Of a stretch of 9,151 nt of DNA, positions 1 through 5,837 are shown one piece after another. Source of the stretch: Candidatus Buchananbacteria bacterium. Lineage in GTDB: Bacteria; Patescibacteriota; Patescibacteriia; CAIXNZ01. How positions within the stretch are numbered: the first letter of the stretch is position 1; each line of letters begins with the position of its first letter. The stretch lies in contig JAUVKC010000034.1 in the NCBI GenBank assembly GCA_030592165.1, positions 1-9,151 of the forward strand, in the 5' to 3' direction. A model generated the notes under the pieces. That model was not told where the DNA came from. It worked only from the letters and a program-made list of their open reading frames with translations, and did no database searches. The position numbers and the translations under genes are program-made.

Positions 1-1467
1 AATAATTTTGCTGAAATTGCTAGAAATAATTCAGAAGATACAGCAACTAACCTTGAAGGTGGTGATCTAGGGTTTGTGCAAGATGGACAAGCTCATAGTG
101 AGTTTTATGGTTTATTAAAGGATAAAGACTCAGGATATGTTCACACAATGGTTTATGATACTACTGATGGTTTTAATATATTGAAAAGAGGGGACAATGG
201 TACTGCAAAAGAGGTCAAGGCTAGTCATTTATTAATTTGTTATGACGGAGCTGATCGTTGTGAATTACCAATGAGTAAGGAACAAGTTAAGGAAAAAATC
301 GATGAATTAAAAGGCCAGGCAACAGCTGAAAATTTTATTGATTTAGTAAAAGAATTTTCTACAGAACCTGGTGCTGGTGAAGGTGGCGGTGATCTTGGTT
401 ATTTTAGTAAAGGTCAAATGGTACCTGAAGAAGTTGTTTTTGATATGGCTGTCGGCGAAATTTCCGATGTGGTTGAAACACAGTTTGGTTTTCATTTGAT
501 TTATAAAACAGATGAAAGAGAAGTTCCCACAATTCAAATTTCAAGAATTTTAATAAAAAAACAAAAAGAAGCAGATTTGATGCCTCCGGGACAGTTTGAA
601 TATTCAGGTTTAAGTGGTGAACATTTAGAACATGCTCAAGTCAGCTTTAATCCTAATACAAACGAACCAGAGGTGCAATTAGAATTTAATAGTGAAGGAT
701 CTGATCTCTTTGCTGAGATAACTGCTAGAAATGTTGGTAAGGTAGGTGGTATCTTTTTGGATGGTGAGGCAATTAGCATCCCTAGAGTAAACGAAAAAAT
801 AACTGGTGGTGTGGCGACTATCTCCGGACCATTTAGTTTGGATGAAGCTAAGACTTTAGCTAGACGTTTAAATGCTGGTGCGTTACCTGTGCCAATTGAA
901 CTTATTTCTCAACAAACAGTAGGAGCTAGCTTGGGACATGAATCATTAGAATTAAGTTTAGAAGCTGCTCTTCTAGGTTTGATTTTGGTTGGTTTATTTA
1001 TGATAATTTATTATCGATTGCCAGGGTTAGTAGCTGTAATTTCCTTAATAATTTATGGTATTGTGATTTTAGCTATTTTTAAACTTATTACTGTTACATT
1101 GACTTTAGCTGGTATAGCCGGATTTATCTTGTCTGTTGGTATGGCTGTTGACGCTAATGTACTTATTTTTGAAAGAATGAAAGAGGAATTAAAACTAGGC
1201 AAACCCTTAGGTTCTGCTATTGATGAAGGGTTTAAACGTGCCTGGCCATCTATTCGTGACGGTAATATTTCTACTATAATTACTACTGTAATTTTGTTCT
1301 GGTTTGGGACAAGTGTAATTAAAGGCTTTGCTTTAACTTTGTTTATTGGTATTTTAATATCAATGGTTTCAGCCTTATATGTTACTAAAACAATTTTACA
1401 CTTAGTTATTGGTTGGAAGTTTATTAATAAAATTAACTGGTTGTTTTTGTATCGGAAAGGTGAATAG
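1..1467 (+). CDS. secD: SecD export motor subunit with two parvulin domains inserted (5' end missing)
   Basis: SecD works with SecF on the outer face of the membrane, using the proton motive force to pull proteins through SecYEG. The frame is open from base 1, so the GTG at 76 is an internal valine, not a start. Order seen: the C-terminal part of one parvulin (GGDLG at 58-72, GFN at 169-177); a complete second parvulin at about 208-516 (first conserved His at 226, GGDLG at 385-399, GFH at 487-495); the SecD P1 head from about 604, with LSGEHLEHAQV, IFLDGEAISIP and AGALPVP; then five hydrophobic segments at about 955-1430 with the SecD signature GMAVDANVLIFER (about 1138-1176). The N-terminal TM, P1 base and start lie upstream. 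Parvulins are prolyl cis-trans isomerases, so I infer a foldase built into the translocon. The first copy has Asn where the second keeps the terminal His. secF follows after 62 bases. Confidence 0.95.
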   Translation, partial: NNFAEIARNNSEDTATNLEGGDLGFVQDGQAHSEFYGLLKDKDSGYVHTMVYDTTDGFNILKRGDNGTAKEVKASHLLICYDGADRCELPMSKEQVKEKIDELKGQATAENFIDLVKEFSTEPGAGEGGGDLGYFSKGQMVPEEVVFDMAVGEISDVVETQFGFHLIYKTDEREVPTIQISRILIKKQKEADLMPPGQFEYSGLSGEHLEHAQVSFNPNTNEPEVQLEFNSEGSDLFAEITARNVGKVGGIFLDGEAISIPRVNEKITGGVATISGPFSLDEAKTLARRLNAGALPVPIELISQQTVGASLGHESLELSLEAALLGLILVGLFMIIYYRLPGLVAVISLIIYGIVILAIFKLITVTLTLAGIAGFILSVGMAVDANVLIFERMKEELKLGKPLGSAIDEGFKRAWPSIRDGNISTIITTVILFWFGTSVIKGFALTLFIGILISMVSALYVTKTILHLVIGWKFINKINWLFLYRKGE

Positions 1468-1470
1468 CAT

Positions 1471-1518
1471 ATGGCATATGGCTCTTAGTAAATCCATTTC
1501 CTATAAGCCATTTGCCAT
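1471..1518. repeat. Imperfect hairpin between secD and secF
   Basis: The arms 1471-1488 (ATGGCATATGGCTCTTAG) and 1501-1518 (CTATAAGCCATTTGCCAT) are inverted copies matching at 15 of 18 positions around a 12-base loop. The left arm also contains a tandem CATATGG heptamer (1468-1481). The element fills almost the whole secD-secF gap and has no T-run after it, so it does not look like a standard intrinsic terminator. It may be a palindromic intergenic repeat or an mRNA-stabilising or processing hairpin. Only the structure is seen; the role is a guess. Confidence 0.65.
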
Positions 1519-1529
1519 TAATAAAAACT

Positions 1530-2531
1530 ATGAGAATAATTAATAAAAGAAAAATATTTTTAAGTATTTCGGCAGTAATTGTCCTGATTTCGGTTTTATT
1601 ATGGATCTCTTTAGGTTTGAATTTAGGCATTGATTTTACTGGTGGTAGTTTATTGGAAGTAGAATATTTAGAAAATAGACCTTCACAAGATGAAGTTAAG
1701 GCTGTTTTGGCTGATTTGAATTTGGAAGGTTTAAATATTCAGGAAACAGGTGATAATGGTTATCTTTTTAGATTTAAGGAAATAACTGAAGAAACTCATC
1801 AAGATATATTAACCAGGCTAGAAATGAAGTCAGAAGCTGAGCTTGATCCTGAAGTTACAACACAAGAGCTTGAAGTTAGCTCAGAAGGTGATAGTGGTCT
1901 TGAATTAGGTGATGTTGAGCTTGGTATAGCAACACCCTCAAATTTGGATGAAAAACGATTTGAAGCTATTGGTCCAGCTATAGGGCAGGAACTTAAAGTT
2001 AAGTCAATTTACGCTATAATTATAGTCTTAATTGCTATAGTTTTATATATTGCCTGGGCGTTTCGTAAGGTTTCATACCCTGTAACCTCGTGGAAATATG
2101 GTATTGTGGCTATTATTACCTTATTTCATGATGTTTTAATAACTATTGGTGTATTTATTATACTAGGTAGAATATTAGGTTTAGAGGTCAATACACCGTT
2201 TGTAGCTGCTTTATTGACTATTCTTGGTTATTCTGTCAATGATACTATAGTTGTTTTTGATAGAATTAGAGAAAATTTACATAAATATGAGGGTGAATTT
2301 GAAGAAATCGTTGATAAAAGTGTGCTTGAAACAGTTTCTCGTTCAATTAATACTTCTGTGACTACAGAACTTGTATTACTGGCTATTTTGTTCCTTGGTG
2401 GGGCAAGTATTCGTGATTTTGTGCTAGTCTTAGTCATTGGTATCGTCTTAGGTACATATTCTTCTATATTTATTGCTTCACCATTATTAGTGGTTTGGCA
2501 AAAGCTTGATTGGAAACTAAAAAAGAGCTAA
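1530..2531 (+). CDS. secF: SecF, protein export membrane subunit
   Basis: SecF is the partner of SecD in the proton-driven SecDF complex of the Sec pathway. The 333-residue product has one TM at about residues 7-27, directly followed by the family motif LGLNLGIDFTGGSLLEVEY, an extracytoplasmic domain to about residue 150, then five more TM segments. The SecF signatures GYSVNDTIVVFDRIREN (about 2227-2277), SINTSVTTELVLLAILFLGG and GTYSSIFIASPLLVVW are clear. I chose ATG 1530 over an upstream in-frame TTG at 1512, because the product then starts with the usual short basic leader (MRIINKRK) before TM1, and TTG 1512 lies inside the hairpin arm. No Shine-Dalgarno is visible. Length is normal for the family. 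The gene is probably co-transcribed with secD and ends at the hairpin at 2539-2590. Confidence 0.97.
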   Translation: MRIINKRKIFLSISAVIVLISVLLWISLGLNLGIDFTGGSLLEVEYLENRPSQDEVKAVLADLNLEGLNIQETGDNGYLFRFKEITEETHQDILTRLEMKSEAELDPEVTTQELEVSSEGDSGLELGDVELGIATPSNLDEKRFEAIGPAIGQELKVKSIYAIIIVLIAIVLYIAWAFRKVSYPVTSWKYGIVAIITLFHDVLITIGVFIILGRILGLEVNTPFVAALLTILGYSVNDTIVVFDRIRENLHKYEGEFEEIVDKSVLETVSRSINTSVTTELVLLAILFLGGASIRDFVLVLVIGIVLGTYSSIFIASPLLVVWQKLDWKLKKS

Positions 2532-2538
2532 AAAAAAC

Positions 2539-2590
2539 AAAAAAGTAGTAGTAGGTGCTGGTAGCTACCAGCACCTACTACTACTTTTTT
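2539..2590 (+). terminator. Rho-independent terminator after secF, perfect 52-base palindrome
   Basis: The arms 2545-2564 (GTAGTAGTAGGTGCTGGTAG) and 2565-2584 are exact inverted copies. They are flanked by six A (2539-2544) and six T (2585-2590), so the palindrome is 52 bases with no mismatch and the centre AGCT. It begins seven bases after the secF stop, and the T-run fits termination of the secDF transcript. The stem is much longer and more GC-rich than its surroundings. As the A-run/T-run is symmetric, it could also act on the other strand, though I see no minus-strand gene entering it. Confidence 0.88.
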
Positions 2591-2597
2591 ATTTTCC

Positions 2598-2626
2598 TTG
2601 ACAATTTTACATAATTATTATAATAT
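2598..2626 (+). promoter_or_regulatory. Candidate sigma70 promoter, distal of three
   Basis: A perfect -35 hexamer TTGACA lies at 2598-2603. A -10 follows as TATAAT at 2619-2624 (15-base spacer, short) or TAATAT at 2621-2626 (17-base spacer). It lies just past the secF terminator and points to the gene at 2790. The surroundings are very AT-rich, so TATAAT-like words are cheap here. Confidence 0.45.
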
Positions 2627-2645
2627 AGCATATAACACTGGATAC

Positions 2646-2674
2646 TTGCTTATTTGTAAATTTTCAGGTATAAT
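2646..2674 (+). promoter_or_regulatory. Candidate sigma70 promoter, middle of three
   Basis: A perfect -10 TATAAT at 2669-2674 sits 17 bases after TTGCTT (2646-2651), which keeps the TTG of the -35 box. It is weaker than the next candidate. Confidence 0.4.
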
Positions 2675-2684
2675 ACTAAAACAC

Positions 2685-2713
2685 TTGACATTTTTTTTTA
2701 TCTATGTTATACT
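2685..2713 (+). promoter_or_regulatory. Strong extended -10 sigma70 promoter
   Basis: TTGACA at 2685-2690, a 17-base spacer rich in T, and TATACT at 2708-2713 preceded by TGT (extended -10). This is the best promoter in the window. Transcription would begin near 2720, giving a leader of about 70 bases before the ATG at 2790. Confidence 0.78.
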
Positions 2714-2735
2714 AGGATATAATTAACAGACAGAA

Positions 2736-2749
2736 AAAATGTACATTTT
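2736..2749. promoter_or_regulatory. 14-base palindrome in the leader, possible operator
   Basis: AAAATGTACATTTT is a perfect palindrome about 15 bases downstream of the expected start point of the promoter at 2685-2713. That position would suit an operator for repression, possibly autoregulation by the DNA-binding product of the next gene. AT-rich palindromes this short can arise by chance. Confidence 0.3.
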
Positions 2750-2789
2750 CTTATTTTTATTGTGTTAATAATTTCAATACTTAAATACT

Positions 2790-3857
2790 ATGACTGCAAA
2801 AATTAAAACAATTAGTTATGCTGACTTTGTCGCCACTCTTTTGGCTAATTTGCCAGAGAGAGAAAGTGAAGTTTTGCAAAAAAGAAATTCATTATCTGAT
2901 TTCCCCAAACATACTTTGGAACAAATCGGTAAGGATTTTAATATTACTCGTGAAAGAGTTAGACAAATTGAACGTGAAGGTTTACGTAAATTAAAAACTC
3001 TTGATCATTCAAAACTTGATTTACCATCAGGTGATTTAGAATCTTTAATTATAGATTATCTAAAATCAAATGGCGGTGCAATGGCAGAATGGCATTTAAT
3101 TACTAATTTATTGCAAGATAAAGAAGACAGTGAAGCTAAAGCCTTAGATTTTATTTTAACTAATCTTTTATCTGAAAAAATAAACCGTGTTCCAACTACA
3201 GATAAATATAATGTTGTTTGGCATTTAGAAAATGTAGATTTATCAAAAATCTTAGAAATATCTTCAGCTTTGCATGATATTATTAATAAACATGGTTCAC
3301 CTTTGCACGTTGAAGATTTATCAGGTAAATTTAAATCAAATAAACATTATTCAAAAGTTGATAGTAATGAAGCTGAAACTCAAAAGATGATAGAAGCATT
3401 ACTTGGTTTAAATAAGAATTTAAATAAAAACATTCTTAATCAATGGGGTCAGGAAACTTGGACAACTGTTCGTCCAAAAAGAATGACTGATAAAGCATAT
3501 TTAATTATGCTTAAAGAAGATCGCCCGCTTCATTTTGCTGAAGTAGCTGATTTGATCAACCAAGTAAATTTTGACCGTAAAAAAGCTCATCCAGCAACAG
3601 TTCATAATGAATTAATTTTAGATGATAAATATGTCCTAGTTGGTAGAGGTATTTATGCTTTGAAATCTTGGGGATATAAAGAAGGTACAGTTGCAGATAT
3701 AATTGCTGAAATTTTAAAACAAGGACCAATGATTAAAAAAGATATTACTGAAGAAGTTTTAAAGCAACGCTTAGTTCAAAAAACTACAATTACTCTAGTT
3801 TTAATGAATAAAGATAAATTCGGCAGACTAGAAGACGGTAGATATCAAAAAAACTAA
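2790..3857 (+). CDS. Sigma region-4-like / HARE-HTH DNA-binding regulator
   Basis: The 355-residue protein opens with a good sigma-70 region 4: LPERESEVLQKR (residues 21-32), then HTLEQIGKDFNITRERVRQIE (41-61), the helix-turn-helix that in sigma factors reads the -35 box. No region 2 or 3 is present, so it should not melt a -10 box on its own. Residues about 70-230 look like one or two winged-helix units. Residues about 232-296 match a HARE-HTH domain, as in the RNA polymerase delta subunit (MTDKAYLIMLKEDRPLHFAEV ... GRGIYALKSWGY). A last winged-helix-like stretch runs 300-353. I infer an RNA-polymerase-associated transcription regulator, not a complete sigma factor. ATG 2790 is the first ATG after an in-frame TAA at 2769. 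No Shine-Dalgarno is visible. It is a single-gene unit between its own promoters and terminator. Confidence 0.86.
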   Translation: MTAKIKTISYADFVATLLANLPERESEVLQKRNSLSDFPKHTLEQIGKDFNITRERVRQIEREGLRKLKTLDHSKLDLPSGDLESLIIDYLKSNGGAMAEWHLITNLLQDKEDSEAKALDFILTNLLSEKINRVPTTDKYNVVWHLENVDLSKILEISSALHDIINKHGSPLHVEDLSGKFKSNKHYSKVDSNEAETQKMIEALLGLNKNLNKNILNQWGQETWTTVRPKRMTDKAYLIMLKEDRPLHFAEVADLINQVNFDRKKAHPATVHNELILDDKYVLVGRGIYALKSWGYKEGTVADIIAEILKQGPMIKKDITEEVLKQRLVQKTTITLVLMNKDKFGRLEDGRYQKN

Positions 3858-3869
3858 AAACAATTACAT

Positions 3870-3909
3870 ATAACAAAGAAACCTCCAATTTTGGTGGTTT
3901 TTTTGTTAT
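3870..3909 (+). terminator. Hairpin terminator after the sigma-like gene
   Basis: Positions 3870-3909 form a 40-base near-perfect inverted repeat. The outer arms ATAACAAA and TTTGTTAT enclose AAACCTCC and GGTGGTTT, with one T-T mismatch and one G-T apposition, around a short AATTTT loop. The T-run at 3898-3904 follows the GC part of the stem. It starts 12 bases after the stop of the preceding gene. The A-rich left arm means it could also work on the opposite strand. Confidence 0.8.
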
Positions 3910-3922
3910 TCACATAGTAAAT

Positions 3923-3952
3923 TTATCAAAAATTTAGTATAATTAATATAAT
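3923..3952 (+). promoter_or_regulatory. Candidate promoter for the membrane protein/ATPase operon
   Basis: TTATCA (3923-3928, 4 of 6 to TTGACA), an 18-base spacer and TATAAT (3947-3952). A second TATAAT at 3938-3943 lacks a good -35. This is the only plausible promoter between the terminator at 3870-3909 and the gene at 4051, and it would give a leader of about 90 bases containing the AACCAC...GTGGTT element. Confidence 0.4.
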
Positions 3953-3967
3953 GATATATAAAAAATG

Positions 3968-4019
3968 AACCACAAAGTTTATCATGAAATATATGAAAAT
4001 CTCATGAGTTTTAGTGGTT
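3968..4019. repeat. AACCAC...GTGGTT palindromic element, copy A
   Basis: AACCAC (3968-3973) and GTGGTT (4014-4019) are terminal inverted repeats. Inside them, TCATGA occurs at 3982-3987 and 4002-4007, so a nested, bulged hairpin can form. It lies 31 bases before the start codon at 4051. A related element with the same ends lies before the next gene (5753-5821). Confidence 0.5.
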
Positions 4020-4050
4020 ATGTTTTGGTATTTAAGTCATTGAATATATT

Positions 4051-5736
4051 ATGATAGAAATAGACATAAATTTAATATTTGAATTTGTTGATCAAGTCCT
4101 GGCTGACTTTGAAGGTCAGTCTAGTCTTGGTATTATTTATTTACTTTTATTTAAATATTGGCTTTGGCTTCTATTTGTTTTTATTTTTGGACGCTATTTA
4201 ATGTGGCCAGAATACATACTTGGTCGAATTGGAAAATGGGCTGGAAAACAACCATCACCTGTCATTTTAGCGATTGACATTCCTAAGGCAAATGAACAAA
4301 GTGTTCAGGCCATGGAAAACATGCTTAACCATATTCAGGGAGCTCATACCAGTTTTACTAAATGGGGAATGTATATTGATGGAGAATTTATGCGTTCATT
4401 GTCATTGGAATTAGTTAGTATTGAAGGTAATGTTCAGTTCTTGATACGCTGTCCTGGTGATTGGCGGAATTTAATTGAAGCAGCTGTTTATGGTCAGTAC
4501 CCTGATGCGGAAATTACTGAAGTTGAGGATTATGTAAATACTGTTCCTCACGAATTTCCTAGCGAAACTCATGATGTTTGGGGTTGTGAAATGACTTTAA
4601 ATACTAAAAGTGATTATTTACCGATTAAACCTTGGTTCAAATTTGAACATGCTTTTGCTAAAACTTTTGTAGATCCTATGGCTGCTGTATTGGAAAATTT
4701 GAGTTCAATTGGTGAAGGCAGTCAGATTTGGATGCAAATAATTTTAACTCCTTTGGCAGTTGACTGGGGTAAAGATGCTCAAAAAGAAGTTGATAAAATA
4801 ATGGGCAGGCCAGCTGCTGCAGCCAAACCAAGCTTGATTGGCCAGGCCTTAAAAGGTCCGGCTTCTATGATTAGTGAAGTAACAGAACAACTGGCTGGTG
4901 TTAATATGTCATCAGATGCAGCAGAACAAAAAGTTGAGCAAGACAGAAATCAATTTTTAGCGCTTTCGCCTGCGCAAAGAGAACAAATTGAAGCTATAGA
5001 AAAAAAGGCTGGAAATTGGGCTTTTAAAACAAAGATTAGATATTTATACGTTTATGAAAAAGATAAACCTAATAAAGCTATTGGTGTAAATGGTGTTATT
5101 GGTGCCTATAAACAATGGCATGATGTTAATTTAGCAGGTATAAAACCTGATTTAAAAGCAACAGGTACTGGTTCTCCACAATATGTTTTTATTGATTATA
5201 GAAGAAAAATTAGGAAAAATAGGTTAATGTCAGCTTATCGTAAAAGAGATACTGTGGTTGGTACAAAAGGCAGACCAATGTGTACAGAAGAACTTGCTTC
5301 TTTATGGCATTTTCCAAGTATGTATACAAAAGCTCCGTTGGTTAAGAAAACAGACTTTACCAAGGTTGCAGCACCTTTTGAGATTCCAAGTGGTGAAGGA
5401 TTAAAAGCTTTAAAAACTGTTGAGAAAAAAGTTGAAGCTGAGGTTATTGAAGAAGTTTTACCAGTTGAGGAAGCAACTAGTATTAAACCTAGTTTTGATT
5501 ATGATTCTGATGATTTTGAAAAACAGTTTGCTAAAGATAAAGAAGCTTTTGCCAAATCAAGACCACAAAGAGCAGCTCGATTGGAAGAACTAGCCAAAGA
5601 AGAAGCTCAAAAATTAGAGGAATTAAATAAAAAGCAAGAACCAGTTTCGCAGGAAGCTAATGATATTATTTCTGATTCTGAAGAGCAAGGTGATGAACAA
5701 GCAAATACCCCTGGAAATTTACCATTTATTGACTAG
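4051..5736 (+). CDS. One-TM membrane protein paired with VirD4-like ATPase
   Basis: I cannot assign an established name. The 561-residue protein has an acidic N-terminus, one strongly hydrophobic segment at about residues 26-47 (IIYLLLFKYWLWLLFVFIFG), and then a large domain that should lie in the cytoplasm. This includes VILAIDIPKANEQSVQAMENML (71-92), a pattern I associate with proteins encoded beside T4SS-type ATPases in Patescibacteria (recollection, not a search). A conserved-looking block with IRYLYVYE (about 330) and YVFIDYRRKIRKNRLMSAYRKRD (about 377-399) follows. From about residue 455 the tail is acidic with a likely coiled coil (about 490-535). The protein has no Walker motif. ATG 4051 is the first ATG after an in-frame TAA at 4033; no Shine-Dalgarno is seen. 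The next gene encodes a P-loop ATPase with no TM of its own, so I infer that this protein anchors or regulates it at the membrane. Confidence 0.75.
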   Translation: MIEIDINLIFEFVDQVLADFEGQSSLGIIYLLLFKYWLWLLFVFIFGRYLMWPEYILGRIGKWAGKQPSPVILAIDIPKANEQSVQAMENMLNHIQGAHTSFTKWGMYIDGEFMRSLSLELVSIEGNVQFLIRCPGDWRNLIEAAVYGQYPDAEITEVEDYVNTVPHEFPSETHDVWGCEMTLNTKSDYLPIKPWFKFEHAFAKTFVDPMAAVLENLSSIGEGSQIWMQIILTPLAVDWGKDAQKEVDKIMGRPAAAAKPSLIGQALKGPASMISEVTEQLAGVNMSSDAAEQKVEQDRNQFLALSPAQREQIEAIEKKAGNWAFKTKIRYLYVYEKDKPNKAIGVNGVIGAYKQWHDVNLAGIKPDLKATGTGSPQYVFIDYRRKIRKNRLMSAYRKRDTVVGTKGRPMCTEELASLWHFPSMYTKAPLVKKTDFTKVAAPFEIPSGEGLKALKTVEKKVEAEVIEEVLPVEEATSIKPSFDYDSDDFEKQFAKDKEAFAKSRPQRAARLEELAKEEAQKLEELNKKQEPVSQEANDIISDSEEQGDEQANTPGNLPFID

Positions 5737-5752
5737 GATAAATATGAAAGTC

Positions 5753-5821
5753 AACCACAGATAATTTTTCACAGATGACACAGATAAAATTAGTGTTATT
5801 AGTGATAAAAAGTTAGTGGTT
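5753..5821. repeat. AACCAC...GTGGTT palindromic element, copy B
   Basis: AACCAC (5753-5758) and GTGGTT (5816-5821) bound a 69-base element in the gap between the membrane protein and ATPase genes. The interior carries repeated words, ACAGAT on the left and TTAGTG on the right. The left CACAGATGACAC and the right GTGTTATTAGTG can pair at 9 of 12 positions. The right end TTAGTGGTTA is identical to copy A's. It ends 16 bases before the ATPase start codon, where an mRNA hairpin could affect translation. No promoter could be supported in this 101-base gap. Confidence 0.55.
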
Positions 5822-5837
5822 AAGATATCAAATTATT

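Noticed and set aside
76..78. GTG as start of the first gene
   Set aside because: The frame is open to base 1 and the upstream residues (NNFAEIARNNSED, then GGDLG) belong to a parvulin domain, so the gene begins outside the window.
1433..1630. Minus-strand open frame over the secD-secF junction
   Set aside because: It overlaps the conserved SecD end and SecF TM1 and has no recognisable protein features; it is a shadow of AT-rich coding DNA.
2790..3857. Annotation as a full RNA polymerase sigma factor
   Set aside because: Only the region-4 HTH is present; no region 2 sequence for -10 recognition or core binding is seen anywhere in the protein.
3965..4054. A 29-codon open frame (starts MNHKVYHEIYENL) whose TGA overlaps the ATG at 4051
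   Set aside because: The ATGA overlap is suggestive of a leader peptide, but the frame lies almost wholly within the AACCAC...GTGGTT palindrome, has no Shine-Dalgarno, and copy B of the element gives only a six-codon frame. Chance is more likely.
5753..5821. CRISPR-like or tandem repeat array (CACAGAT and TTAGTG words)
   Set aside because: The units are only 6-9 bases, repeated twice without uniform spacers; the element is better described as a single palindromic repeat.
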